From: Prochlorococcus marinus str. MIT 0918
GTDB taxonomy: Bacteria; Cyanobacteriota; Cyanobacteriia; PCC-6307; Cyanobiaceae
DNA: 64,000 bases
Direction of reading: 5' to 3'
NCBI RefSeq assembly: GCF_027359415.1
Contig: NZ_CP114780.1
Location: 1,166,764-1,230,763 of the forward strand
Shown here: positions 1 to 9,173 of the stretch, in pieces
How positions within the stretch are numbered: position 1 is the stretch's first letter
Layout of the letters: each line of letters starts with the position of its first letter
The notes under the pieces: model-generated
Seen by the model: the letters and a program-made list of their open reading frames with translations, nothing else
Told to the model about the DNA's origin: nothing
Databases searched by the model: none
Position numbers and translations under genes: made by a program

Positions 1-278
1 TGATCTTCATGTCCATGAGTAACAATCATTCCTCGAATTCGGTGCTGATTTTCACGTAAATAACTCGTATCAGGCATTACAACATTGACTCCATGCATCC
101 CGTCACTAGGAAAAGCTAAACCTGCGTCAACAAGCATTAGCTCATCACCAAATTCAAAAACACATGTATTCTTTCCAATTTCATGAAGACCACCTAATGG
201 AATTACTTTCAAGGTTGGTTTCTGAATATTGGATTGTTGCGAAATGCTCCTTGAAGGATTTGTAGAACTCATCGTCAT
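1..278 (-). CDS. rnj: Ribonuclease J, N-terminal part (runs off the window)
   Basis: RNase J is a metallo-beta-lactamase/beta-CASP RNase used in mRNA decay and rRNA maturation in cyanobacteria. About 92 residues are visible. After a short polar N-terminus they show the family opening (VIPLGGLHEIGKN), then LMLVDAGLAFP, and finally the zinc-binding THGHED motif right at the window edge. The reading frame is open to position 1, so the rest lies outside. Two in-frame ATGs (278 and 272) are possible starts and nothing separates them clearly. It follows dapA on the same strand after an 80-bp gap and may be co-transcribed with asd-dapA. Confidence 0.9.
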   Translation of the reverse strand, partial: MTMSSTNPSRSISQQSNIQKPTLKVIPLGGLHEIGKNTCVFEFGDELMLVDAGLAFPSDGMHGVNVVMPDTSYLRENQHRIRGMIVTHGHED

Positions 279-357
279 TGGAAAACTATGTAAAAAAACA
301 AACTGGATTGGTTAATGAGATCAGGCTCTCAAAAAAGCCAATTGCTAAAACAACTTT

Positions 358-1269
358 TTAGGTTGAACGCAAGGCTGAAATGATTGTCATAAGTTCTTGT
401 TTCATTTGATTATTTAAAGGAGTTAAAGGACTTCGAGGAGCGCCAACAGGCCATCCAATTAATTCAAGGGCTGCTTTAACAGGGATAGGATTTGTTTTAG
501 CAAATAAAGCTTTAAAAAGAGGTTGTAATTGTTCGTGATGCTCAATAGCAAGACTACATTGTCCTGTGAGATATGCCTCAATTATCATTTTTATACTTTG
601 ACCAACAATATGACTAGCCACACTTACTACTCCTACAGCACCCACAGATAACATTGGCAGGAGAAGAGCATCATCCCCACTGTAAATAGCTAATTTCGAA
701 CCACATAGGATCCTTAAATCAGTAACTTCATTGATATTGCCGCTAGCAGCTTTAAAACTAATAATATTCTCACAATCAAGCAATCTTTCTACTGTAGAAG
801 GAGCTAGTGAACAACCAGTTCTACTAGGTATGTTGTACAACATCAAAGGCAAATCTGAAGCTGCATGAGCAATGTCCCTGAAATGCGCTTCAAGGCCTTC
901 TTGGGGCGGTTTATTGTAATAAGGAACAACTACTAAAGCACCATCAGCGCCAGCGTCAGCAGCTTTTACTGTTGCTTCAATAGCTTCTGAAGTGCTGTTA
1001 CTGCCAGTACCAGCAAGAACTTTAATATCTTCACCAACAGCATTTTTGACAGTTTCCAGTAATTGATATTGTTCCTCCCAACTAAGTGTGGGGGACTCAC
1101 CTGTAGTTCCACAAACAACAAGTCCATCTGACCCTTGATCTACTAAAAACGAAGCAAGTCGAGCTGCTAAATCAAAGTCAACAGAACCATCTTGATCAAA
1201 TGGAGTCACCATTGCTGTTAACAAGCGTCCAAACGGAACAAAAGCTGGATCACAGGAAGTGTTTATCAT
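358..1269 (-). CDS. dapA: 4-hydroxy-tetrahydrodipicolinate synthase
   Basis: DapA condenses pyruvate with aspartate semialdehyde, the first committed step of the lysine/diaminopimelate branch. The 303-residue length is normal for this TIM-barrel aldolase family. Visible marks are the [11 protein letters not shown] opening, the [10 protein letters not shown] pyruvate-binding loop, the YNIPSRTG segment with the catalytic tyrosine, and SFKAASG with the Schiff-base lysine. Its ATG overlaps the asd stop by 4 bp (ATGA), so the two consecutive enzymes of the pathway are translationally coupled. The cytoplasmic role is well established for the family. Confidence 0.96.
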   Translation of the reverse strand: MINTSCDPAFVPFGRLLTAMVTPFDQDGSVDFDLAARLASFLVDQGSDGLVVCGTTGESPTLSWEEQYQLLETVKNAVGEDIKVLAGTGSNSTSEAIEATVKAADAGADGALVVVPYYNKPPQEGLEAHFRDIAHAASDLPLMLYNIPSRTGCSLAPSTVERLLDCENIISFKAASGNINEVTDLRILCGSKLAIYSGDDALLLPMLSVGAVGVVSVASHIVGQSIKMIIEAYLTGQCSLAIEHHEQLQPLFKALFAKTNPIPVKAALELIGWPVGAPRSPLTPLNNQMKQELMTIISALRST

Positions 1270-2294
1270 TTTCGTATGAAAAGTTCAGCAATTTGGATCG
1301 CATTTAATGCAGCACCTTTGCGAATTTGATCACCACAAAGCCACAACTCTAAAGCGTTAGGATTACTCAAATCTTGGCGAATCCTTCCTACAGCAATAGC
1401 ATCTTTACCTGTCACGTCAATTGGCATAGGGAATCTATTTGAACCGATATCTTCTAACAATTCAACTCCAGCAGAGTCTTTCAGAATTTCTCGTGCATCT
1501 TGCAACGGAAAAGGCTCTGTAAATTCAATGTTAACTGATTCAGAATGAGCTCTTAAGACAGGGACTCTTACACAAGTTGCAGTTAGAGAAAGATTAGGCT
1601 GACTCATAATCTTTCTAGTTTCATTAATCATTTTCATCTCTTCTTCACAATAATTATTTGACTGAAGAGGTGAATTATGTAGGAAAAGATTAAACGCAAG
1701 TGAATAGGGTAAGACTTGACTAATAGCATCTTTTCCATCTAACACATCTTGACTTAATCTTTTCAACTCATCCATAGCTCTAGTCCCTGCCCCACTGGCT
1801 GACTGGTAAGTTGAAACTACCACTCTTTTTATGGGTAATTTTGAGGCTAATGGGGCTAAAACCAAAGATAATAAAATCGTAGTGCAATTTGGATTTGCAA
1901 TTAAACCTTTATGAGAAAAGGCGTCATTAGGGTTAACTTCTGGAACAACTAAGGGAACATCAACATCCATCCTGAATGCATTGGAATTATCAATTATAAG
2001 AGCTCCTAATGAATTAATCTCTGTTCTCCATTTACGAGATACAGATCCACCAGCAGAAGCTAATACCAAATCAACATTTTCAAATTTATTTCGTGAAACC
2101 TCTTCAACTCTTAACTCAGTGCCTTTCCATATTTGAGTTTGACCAGCAGATCTTTTCGAAGCCAATAAACGCAATTCTTTAAGAGGAAAAGACCGTTCTT
2201 CAAGAATTTTCAATATTTCAATTCCTACTGCTCCTGTGGATCCAAGAACAGCAACAGTCAAAGGTCGATCAAAAAAAGGTTTTTGAAAAGTCAA
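1266..2294 (-). CDS. asd: Aspartate-semialdehyde dehydrogenase
   Basis: Asd reduces aspartyl phosphate to aspartate semialdehyde with NADPH, feeding lysine, threonine and methionine synthesis. The 342 residues carry an N-terminal Rossmann motif ([12 protein letters not shown], near residue 17), the active-site cysteine in NPNCTTI, and the YQSASGAG segment typical of the family. It is the first gene of an asd-dapA pair with a 4-bp overlap, and DapA uses its product directly. It diverges from tig across 149 bp. Confidence 0.96.
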   Translation of the reverse strand: MTFQKPFFDRPLTVAVLGSTGAVGIEILKILEERSFPLKELRLLASKRSAGQTQIWKGTELRVEEVSRNKFENVDLVLASAGGSVSRKWRTEINSLGALIIDNSNAFRMDVDVPLVVPEVNPNDAFSHKGLIANPNCTTILLSLVLAPLASKLPIKRVVVSTYQSASGAGTRAMDELKRLSQDVLDGKDAISQVLPYSLAFNLFLHNSPLQSNNYCEEEMKMINETRKIMSQPNLSLTATCVRVPVLRAHSESVNIEFTEPFPLQDAREILKDSAGVELLEDIGSNRFPMPIDVTGKDAIAVGRIRQDLSNPNALELWLCGDQIRKGAALNAIQIAELFIRK

Positions 2295-2387
2295 ACTAGA
2301 AAAACAAAATAGTTTAGAAAGAATGAGATCTATCTAATTTAGAAAAAATGTCCAAAAATAGATAAAAGACAAATAGCTTTGGATAGA

Positions 2388-2451
2388 TGGCCTTACTCTT
2401 ATTTAGTGTAATAGGCCAATGAGCCAAGATTTTTATCTAACCAATGAGTAA
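2388..2451 (+). promoter_or_regulatory. tig leader: bulged hairpin and 10-codon upstream ORF
   Basis: In the asd/tig divergent gap, TGGCC+TTAC (2388-2396) can pair with GTAA+GGCCA (2408-2418) around a 2-nt bulge. Directly after it, an ATG at 2419 opens a 10-codon frame that ends at TAA 2449-2451, just inside tig, whose ATG is at 2444. The octamer CCAATGAG occurs at both ATGs (2416 and 2441). No clear Shine-Dalgarno sequence precedes the tig ATG. A role in translation is inference. Confidence 0.3.
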
Positions 2452-3862
2452 TTCTCAATTAAAAATAAAAACCAAACCCCTCCCTAATAGTCGTTTAGCA
2501 ATTGAACTTGAGGTTCCTGCGAAACAATGCAAAGCAAGCTACGAAGAGGCACTATCCACATTATGTAGATCAGCCAATATACCAGGTTTCCGCAAAGGAA
2601 AAGTACCAAAGGCAGTTATTCTTCAACAAGTTGGTGCTATGAGAATCCAAGCGTCAGCATTGGAAAAACTTTTAGAAAAAGTATGGAAACAAGCTCTAGA
2701 CGAAGAATCAATTAAACCACTCTGTGATCCAGAACTAGCTAATGGATTTGACAAAGTCTTAGAAAACTTTAATCCTGAAAAAGCATTGTCTATTACCTTA
2801 GAAACAGATATCTCACCTACACCGAAATTAAAAACTACTAAAGGTTTAACTGCAGAAGTAGAACCAATTAAATTCAACACCAACAAAGTTGATGAGCTTA
2901 TAGAACAATCAAGAAAACAATTAGCAACTGTTGTTCCAATTGATAACAGAGCTGCAAGTCATGGAGATATTGCTGTAGTGAGTTTTAAAGGTACTTTTGT
3001 CGATGATGGCAGTGAAATAGAAGGAGGGAGTGGAGAGGCTATGGAGATCGAATTAGAAGAAGGGAAAATGATCCCTGGGTTTATAGAAGGAATTTATGGC
3101 ATGAAAATCAATGATAAAAAAAGTTTAGAATGCATCTTCCCAAAGGAATATCAAGATGAAAAAGCGAAGGGAAGAAAAGCCAAATTTGATATTGAATTAA
3201 AAGATCTAAAAACTCGTGAACTACCAGATCTGAATGATGCTTTTGCAAAACAAGCAGGTGATAAAGAAACCATGTTAGAGCTAAGAAATGATCTTACAGA
3301 ACGTCTGAAAAAAGATAATGAAAACTTAAATCAAAAAAAACGTCAGGAATCAATATTAAATAGCTTAGTGGAACAATTAGAAGTTGAACTACCAAAATCG
3401 TTAATTGATCAAGAAGTAAGAAATTTAATTGAAAAAACAGCTAGAAATTTTGCTGATCAAGGTATTGATGTTAAATCAACATTTACTCAAGAAGTTGTTA
3501 ATTCTCTTATGGAATCTTCCAGACCTGAAGCTGAAGCCAATTTAAGGAATAGTTTTGCACTGAATGCGTTAGCTGATGCTGAAAATATTGAAGTAGAGCC
3601 TCAAGAGCTTGAAAATAAATTAGAAGAAATAAAAAAAGAACTTGCATCTCAATCAAATATTGACCAAGACAAATTACGTACCATTGTTGCTGATGATCTA
3701 CTTCAAGAGAAATTATTTAAATGGCTAGAAAAACACAATACGATTATTGAAAAAAAACCAAAAAATAAATCAACCAAGTCAGAGAAAAAGTCAACAGAAA
3801 AGAAAACACCAAAAAAATCTCAAAAAACAAACACAAACAATGGGAAAACAACTAAAGATTAA
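2444..3862 (+). CDS. tig: Trigger factor (peptidyl-prolyl isomerase chaperone)
   Basis: Trigger factor binds the ribosome exit tunnel and shields nascent chains. The 472-residue protein has the ribosome-binding signature GFRKGKVP (about residues 49-56), a central FKBP-type domain (around 165-255, with GDIAVVSFKGTF and FPKEYQ), and a helical C-terminal chaperone region. The last 35 or so residues are very rich in lysine, threonine and serine, a low-complexity tail beyond the usual domain end. It heads a same-strand run with clpP and clpX, an order common in bacteria, linking folding to degradation. Confidence 0.96.
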   Translation: MSNSQLKIKTKPLPNSRLAIELEVPAKQCKASYEEALSTLCRSANIPGFRKGKVPKAVILQQVGAMRIQASALEKLLEKVWKQALDEESIKPLCDPELANGFDKVLENFNPEKALSITLETDISPTPKLKTTKGLTAEVEPIKFNTNKVDELIEQSRKQLATVVPIDNRAASHGDIAVVSFKGTFVDDGSEIEGGSGEAMEIELEEGKMIPGFIEGIYGMKINDKKSLECIFPKEYQDEKAKGRKAKFDIELKDLKTRELPDLNDAFAKQAGDKETMLELRNDLTERLKKDNENLNQKKRQESILNSLVEQLEVELPKSLIDQEVRNLIEKTARNFADQGIDVKSTFTQEVVNSLMESSRPEAEANLRNSFALNALADAENIEVEPQELENKLEEIKKELASQSNIDQDKLRTIVADDLLQEKLFKWLEKHNTIIEKKPKNKSTKSEKKSTEKKTPKKSQKTNTNNGKTTKD

Positions 3863-3919
3863 AGCGAATCATAAAATCTAATTATAGGATTATTTAAATA
3901 ACAGCCTGGAACCATCAAG

Positions 3920-4570
3920 GTGATTAACACACACTGCGCACATCCTATTCAAAACATATGGAAAAGCGACCGACCCAGTTCAGGCCCAGGAGTTCTGCCA
4001 ACAGTCATTGAACAATCAGGGCGAGGAGATAGAGCATTTGATATCTATTCAAGGCTTCTTCGTGAAAGAATTATCTTTCTTGGAACTGACGTAAATGATC
4101 AAGTAGCAGATGCATTAGTTGCGCAAATGCTGTTTCTTGAAGCTGAAGACCCTGAAAAAGATATTCAGCTATATATCAATTCTCCTGGGGGATCAGTAAC
4201 TGCAGGTCTGGCTATCTATGACACTATGCAGCAAGTAACTCCTGATGTAGTTACCATTTGCTATGGCTTAGCTGCAAGTATGGGAGCTTTCCTATTAACA
4301 GGAGGAAGTAAAGGGAAAAGACTTGCATTACCTAATTCAAGAATCATGATTCACCAGCCCTTAGGAGGCGCTCAAGGTCAGGCTGTTGAAATTGAAATTC
4401 AAGCAAAAGAAATTCTTTTTCTTAAGGACACTTTAAATACTTTGTTAGCAAGGCATACTGGCAAATCTGTCGAAAGAATTTCTGAAGATACTGATAGAGA
4501 CCACTTCCTTTCTCCCCAAGAAGCGGTTGAATACGGCCTGATAGATAAAGTTATTACCAGTCTCAACTAA
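3920..4570 (+). CDS. clpP: ATP-dependent Clp protease proteolytic subunit (ClpP2 type)
   Basis: ClpP forms the barrel-shaped serine protease chamber served by ClpX or ClpC. The catalytic triad is visible: Ser120 in [10 protein letters not shown], His145 in MIHQP and Asp194 in TDRDHFLS. The 216 residues include a short N-terminal extension before the conserved [12 protein letters not shown]. The start is GTG at 3920; the next in-frame Met falls inside conserved sequence. Pairing with clpX downstream matches the cyanobacterial ClpP2-ClpX arrangement; assigning the paralogue number from context is inference. Confidence 0.95.
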   Translation: MINTHCAHPIQNIWKSDRPSSGPGVLPTVIEQSGRGDRAFDIYSRLLRERIIFLGTDVNDQVADALVAQMLFLEAEDPEKDIQLYINSPGGSVTAGLAIYDTMQQVTPDVVTICYGLAASMGAFLLTGGSKGKRLALPNSRIMIHQPLGGAQGQAVEIEIQAKEILFLKDTLNTLLARHTGKSVERISEDTDRDHFLSPQEAVEYGLIDKVITSLN

Positions 4571-4648
4571 ATAGGAATCGTTACGGAAAGCTGACTAATC
4601 ATCAATTCATGACGATCCTATAGATAAGAGCTGATCATTCTTAATCAG
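4571..4648 (+). promoter_or_regulatory. Structured clpP-clpX spacer (two inverted repeats)
   Basis: Directly after the clpP stop, ATAGGA-a-TCGT (4571-4581) is complementary to ACGATCCTAT (4612-4621), giving a 10-bp stem with one bulged base and a 30-nt loop. A second small stem, CTGAT (4631-4635) with ATCAG (4644-4648), follows. Neither is followed by a T-run, so a simple terminator is unlikely. It may be a processing or stability element between the two genes. Confidence 0.35.
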
Positions 4649-4683
4649 ATCCAACAACCAATCCTGGAACCCTTTCAGAAACG

Positions 4684-6036
4684 ATGGCAAAATTCGAAGC
4701 CCATCTTAAATGTTCATTTTGTGGCAAATCACAAGAACAAGTGCGCAAGTTAATTGCTGGACCAGGAGTTTATATATGTGATGAATGTATCGATTTATGC
4801 AATGAAATTTTAGATGAAGAGCTATTAGAAAATCCTGGAAAATCAAAACCAGTAGGCAATGAGAAGATTCCCAGCAATTCTCCAATTCCATCAACACCAG
4901 CTCCTACACTTTCATCTATTCCAAAACCTATAGAAATTAAAGAATTCTTAGACAAGCAAGTAGTAGGACAAGAGGATGCCAAAAAAATTCTTTCGGTCGC
5001 TGTTTACAACCACTACAAACGTCTAGCCTGGACAGGTAATGACAAAGAGGAAACAGACCTTTCAACAACTAAACTCCATAAATCAAATATCCTTCTAATA
5101 GGGCCAACTGGTAGTGGAAAAACTTTATTAGCACAAACCCTTGCGGAACTACTTGATGTACCATTTGCCGTTGCAGACGCTACTACACTGACCGAAGCTG
5201 GCTATGTAGGTGAAGATGTAGAAAATATTCTTTTAAGACTCCTTCAAAAGTCTGATATGGATATTAATCTCGCCCAAAGAGGAATCATATATATCGATGA
5301 AATTGACAAAATTGCTCGTAAAAGCGAAAACCCTTCTATCACAAGAGACGTATCAGGAGAAGGGGTTCAACAAGCATTACTAAAGATGCTTGAAGGAACA
5401 ACAGCCAATGTTCCTCCACAAGGGGGCAGAAAACATCCTTATCACGACTGTATTCAAATTGACACTAGCCAAATATTATTCATATGTGGTGGAGCTTTTG
5501 TTGGCTTAGAAGATATAGTTCAAAAACGATTAGGACGAAATTCTATAGGTTTTATGAATTCTGAAAATCGCACGCAAAAATATAAAAATTTAGAAGGAGA
5601 AAACAAACAATTACTAAGCAATTTAGAACCTGATGATTTAGTTAGATATGGTCTTATTCCAGAATTTATTGGAAGAATGCCTGTAAGTGCTGTATTAGAG
5701 CCACTTAACGCAGAAGCATTAGAAGCAATCCTAAAAGAGCCTAGAGATGCAGTAGTCAAGCAATTTATTACTCTTATGAGTATGGATAATGTGCAACTCA
5801 ATTTCGAAGATAATGCAATTAAATGCATCGCTCAAGAAGCATTTAGAAGAAAAACTGGTGCTAGAGCATTAAGAGGAATTGTTGAGGAATTAATGCTAGA
5901 CATTATGTATAGCTTGCCTTCTCAACAAGGAATAGACAAATGTACAGTTACAAAAGAAATGGTTGAATCTATTACAGGGGGAAAAGTTGTTCCTCTACCT
6001 GAATCAAATAAAAGGTCTAAACAAGAATCTGCCTAA
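4684..6036 (+). CDS. clpX: ATP-dependent Clp protease ATPase subunit ClpX
   Basis: ClpX unfolds substrates and threads them into ClpP. The 450-residue protein begins with the C4 zinc-binding domain (C10, C13, C32, C35), followed by a proline/serine linker and the AAA+ module: Walker A GPTGSGKT at about residue 140, the GYVG pore loop, Walker [10 protein letters not shown], and the IGF loop (NSIGFMN) that docks on ClpP. Length and order are normal. It follows clpP after a 113-bp spacer containing inverted repeats. Confidence 0.97.
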   Translation: MAKFEAHLKCSFCGKSQEQVRKLIAGPGVYICDECIDLCNEILDEELLENPGKSKPVGNEKIPSNSPIPSTPAPTLSSIPKPIEIKEFLDKQVVGQEDAKKILSVAVYNHYKRLAWTGNDKEETDLSTTKLHKSNILLIGPTGSGKTLLAQTLAELLDVPFAVADATTLTEAGYVGEDVENILLRLLQKSDMDINLAQRGIIYIDEIDKIARKSENPSITRDVSGEGVQQALLKMLEGTTANVPPQGGRKHPYHDCIQIDTSQILFICGGAFVGLEDIVQKRLGRNSIGFMNSENRTQKYKNLEGENKQLLSNLEPDDLVRYGLIPEFIGRMPVSAVLEPLNAEALEAILKEPRDAVVKQFITLMSMDNVQLNFEDNAIKCIAQEAFRRKTGARALRGIVEELMLDIMYSLPSQQGIDKCTVTKEMVESITGGKVVPLPESNKRSKQESA

Positions 6037-6111
6037 ATAAACTATCGAAAAACTCAGCTTCTAAAACAATTAATTTTCTAGTCTTCTAATATTTTTGACC
6101 TATTAAGCAGC

Positions 6112-7806
6112 ATGATTTCCAATTACCAACCGCTGCATCATAAATATCGTCCAAAGCGATTTGATGATCTTGTAGGACAAGAATCAATTGTATCTACACT
6201 TAAACAAGCAATAAATACTAATCGGATTGCACCTGCCTATCTTTTTTGTGGGCCTAGAGGTACTGGAAAAACTTCCAGTGCAAGGATTTTTGCCCGTTCT
6301 TTAAATTGTTTAGCAAATAACGGACCAAATATTAATCCATGCGGCAAATGTAGCGTTTGTATAGAAATTACTAATAGTATCGCTTTAGATGTGATTGAAA
6401 TAGATGCTGCTTCTAATACTGGTGTAGATAATATTCGAGAATTAATCGAAAAAGCTCAATTTGCACCTGTTCAAGCTCGTTGGAAAGTATACGTAATTGA
6501 TGAATGCCATATGCTTTCGAATGCAGCTTTTAATGCATTATTAAAAACCTTAGAAGAACCTCCATCACAAACAGTTTTCATATTAGCCACAACTGATCCA
6601 CAAAGGCTTTTACAAACAATTTTAAGCAGGTGTCAACGTTTTGATTTTCGTCGTATTTCCTTAAGTTCATTAACAAATCATTTGCAAATGATTGCTATTA
6701 AAGAAGAAATTAATATTAATAATGAATGCCTTAGTTTAATTGCTAAACGTTCTGCTGGTGGGCTGAGAGATGCAGAAAGCATGCTAGATCAATTAAGTCT
6801 ATTACCACCACCAATAAACTTGGATTCAGTATGGGAATTACTTGGAGAAGTTCCTGAAGAAAAATTACTAGAGCTTGCAGCTTCTTTAGCAATAAAAAAT
6901 CCAAGTAAATTATTAGAAATACTTAATAAATTAATAGATGATGGTAAAGAGCCAATAATAATTCTTCAAGGAATCGCGTCTATACTTAGAGATTTAGTAG
7001 TAAGCAAATCTATAAAAAATAAAGCTCTATTATGCAATATATCTAGCAACTCTCACGATAAACTAGAAGAAATTTCCTCAAAAATAAATTTGGAAGATAT
7101 TTTACGGTGGCAAGCTTATCTGAAAGGTTCAGAATCACAAATTAGATTAAGTTTACAGCCAAAGCTATGGCTAGAAATTTTACTTTTAGGAATGCTAAAT
7201 ACACAACCTAATAACAATCAAGCAACCCCCATTAAATCTCGAAGTATCAATGAGAAATTAAAACCTGTTTCAGAAGAAAAACCTTCAGATTTGAATAATC
7301 TAATTGGGATAAAAAAAACTATTGTTCCAGCTGAAAATAATGTATCGCAAAATGAATTGTCAGATACTTGGAAACAAATACTTTCTAACGTTGGTTTACC
7401 TTCAACAAAAATGCTTTTATCCCAACAAGCCAAACTTACAACTTTAACAAAAAATCAAGTCATAATAAAAGTATCAGAGAATTGGATAGGGATGATTCAA
7501 AGTCGAAAAAGTATTATTGAAAAAGCGATTAAAGAAACACTAGGAGAAAGTAAAGAGTTAATTCTTGAAAAACAAATAAATCTAAAATCTATGAACGGGG
7601 AATTAAATAGTATTGAATCAAAAGTAGAAAAGAAACAAATATTAAATGAACAAAAAATGGATTCTAATCAAGAGTTAACGAAAAAATTAGAAGGTAAAGA
7701 TAATGAATCAAAGAAAACAATCAGTAGGGAAGAATTAGTTTCAGAAGAAACAGAAAATTTTGCAAATTTTTTTAATGGAAAGATTATTAATTTAGAAGAT
7801 GAATAA
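6112..7806 (+). CDS. dnaX: DNA polymerase III subunit gamma/tau
   Basis: DnaX is the clamp-loader ATPase of the replicative polymerase. The N-terminal AAA+ domain shows HHKYRPKRFDDLVGQ, Walker A GPRGTGKT at about residue 47, the zinc module with CGKCSVC, and the Walker B/DEAx segment VIDECHML. Sensor 1 and the arginine-rich SRCQRFDFRR follow. The C-terminal ~200 residues are lysine/glutamate-rich and poorly conserved. No intein is present, unlike the split or intein-bearing DnaX/DnaE genes of some cyanobacteria. It ends 10 bp from a convergent glycosyltransferase gene. Confidence 0.94.
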   Translation: MISNYQPLHHKYRPKRFDDLVGQESIVSTLKQAINTNRIAPAYLFCGPRGTGKTSSARIFARSLNCLANNGPNINPCGKCSVCIEITNSIALDVIEIDAASNTGVDNIRELIEKAQFAPVQARWKVYVIDECHMLSNAAFNALLKTLEEPPSQTVFILATTDPQRLLQTILSRCQRFDFRRISLSSLTNHLQMIAIKEEININNECLSLIAKRSAGGLRDAESMLDQLSLLPPPINLDSVWELLGEVPEEKLLELAASLAIKNPSKLLEILNKLIDDGKEPIIILQGIASILRDLVVSKSIKNKALLCNISSNSHDKLEEISSKINLEDILRWQAYLKGSESQIRLSLQPKLWLEILLLGMLNTQPNNNQATPIKSRSINEKLKPVSEEKPSDLNNLIGIKKTIVPAENNVSQNELSDTWKQILSNVGLPSTKMLLSQQAKLTTLTKNQVIIKVSENWIGMIQSRKSIIEKAIKETLGESKELILEKQINLKSMNGELNSIESKVEKKQILNEQKMDSNQELTKKLEGKDNESKKTISREELVSEETENFANFFNGKIINLEDE

Positions 7807-7816
7807 ATAATAATAA

Positions 7817-9127
7817 CTAAAATCCTTTATGAGTGGTTTTTAACCAGATCAATTTTTTTGATCTAAATGCCATATTAATTGTGATTAATGGAATTACAAA
7901 AAACCAATGGGATAAATAAATAATAAACATTAATAAGTTTACAAAATGAGGAGAAGGAATATTAGGGCCAGATGAGTATTTTTTCGCACCACGAAAACAA
8001 GCAAATCCTGAAATAGTAAATGCAACCAAAGATAAAGGCCAATATAGAGGCAGCGTTTTTGTCACAAGTGCAATGAATAAATCAAAAAAAGATATGACAG
8101 GCAACGCATATTGCAATAAAAAGAAAGCAATTAAATCAATAAGTTGAACAATAGTTAATTTCTTAGATATCAATAAAGACCAATAATCAAAAAAACGCTG
8201 CAATCCACCTTCAGCCCAACGTTTTCTCTGTCTCAATAATGCTTGAAGAGATTCAACACCCTCCTCTGTTACAGGAGGATTCCAAAGAATTCCTATAGAA
8301 GCTCCAGAGATTAAAAATCTAAAACTTAAATCCAGATCATCAGTAACTGTTTCCTCATTAAATCCCCCACAACTATCTAATGCGATTCTATTTAAAAGCT
8401 CCCCGTTACCCCTTAATTCAACAACACCATTGATATTCTGTCGCCCTTCTTGAATAACAGCATCCATGGCCATTTCCATCGATTGACAACAAGTCAGAAA
8501 ATTCTTCTGAGAATTCACAACAGCTTTTCTTAATTGAATAGCTGCCAAGCTCCCTTCTTTGGCAACCGGCATCAATCGCAGCAAAATATCTGGAGGGAAA
8601 TCTGCATCTGCATCCAAAATAAAAACCCATTCTCCGCTTAATTTTTGTAAGGCATAATTCAATGCTCCTGATTTTCCTCCTCCCGACGAAGGAGCTCGAT
8701 GAAGGATTTTGATATTTGAAAATGTTTGGCTCTTTTCTTCTAAAATTGATGCAGTATTATCTTGGCTGCCATCATTAATAATGCATATATTAATTTTTTC
8801 TTCTGGATATTGAACATTAGCCAATCTATTAATTAATTTTTCTACTACTGTTTCTTCATCCCTAGCTGAAACCAAAACATCAACAGAAGGTAAATCTTCA
8901 GCTGGTATCGAAGAATATGTAACGGCTGAAGAGATACTTGCTCGAGAACGAGCCAATAAAACAACTCTTAATCCATAACTACCTAATAAAAACAAAAACA
9001 GTAATGCTGGAAAAAGTCTGTATGGTGCATCAAATGAATGAGGTAAAGCCCCAGCAAAAGCACATGCAAATAAAAATAAGCATGCCTTGCCTCGTCGGTT
9101 TTCTCCAGTTACTCGAGCTAAGGCCAT
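7817..9127 (-). CDS. Membrane glycosyltransferase, family 2 (processive type)
   Basis: This 436-residue protein has two N-terminal membrane segments, a cytoplasmic GT-A domain and about three C-terminal membrane segments. GT2 hallmarks are visible: SARDEET, INDGSQDNT, the DxD-like LDADAD, the TDDLDLSFR acceptor loop, and QRKRW (the QxxRW motif of processive synthases such as cellulose, hyaluronan and poly-GlcNAc synthases). The sugar donor and product cannot be read from sequence. A cell-surface or lipid-linked polysaccharide is plausible. It lies downstream of a SpoIID-domain envelope gene on the same strand. Confidence 0.85.
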   Translation of the reverse strand: MALARVTGENRRGKACLFLFACAFAGALPHSFDAPYRLFPALLFLFLLGSYGLRVVLLARSRASISSAVTYSSIPAEDLPSVDVLVSARDEETVVEKLINRLANVQYPEEKINICIINDGSQDNTASILEEKSQTFSNIKILHRAPSSGGGKSGALNYALQKLSGEWVFILDADADFPPDILLRLMPVAKEGSLAAIQLRKAVVNSQKNFLTCCQSMEMAMDAVIQEGRQNINGVVELRGNGELLNRIALDSCGGFNEETVTDDLDLSFRFLISGASIGILWNPPVTEEGVESLQALLRQRKRWAEGGLQRFFDYWSLLISKKLTIVQLIDLIAFFLLQYALPVISFFDLFIALVTKTLPLYWPLSLVAFTISGFACFRGAKKYSSGPNIPSPHFVNLLMFIIYLSHWFFVIPLITINMAFRSKKLIWLKTTHKGF

Positions 9128-9173
9128 GACATTCCCGAGGTTTAGAAAAAGACTCTAAGAGGTCTTCTCAAAA

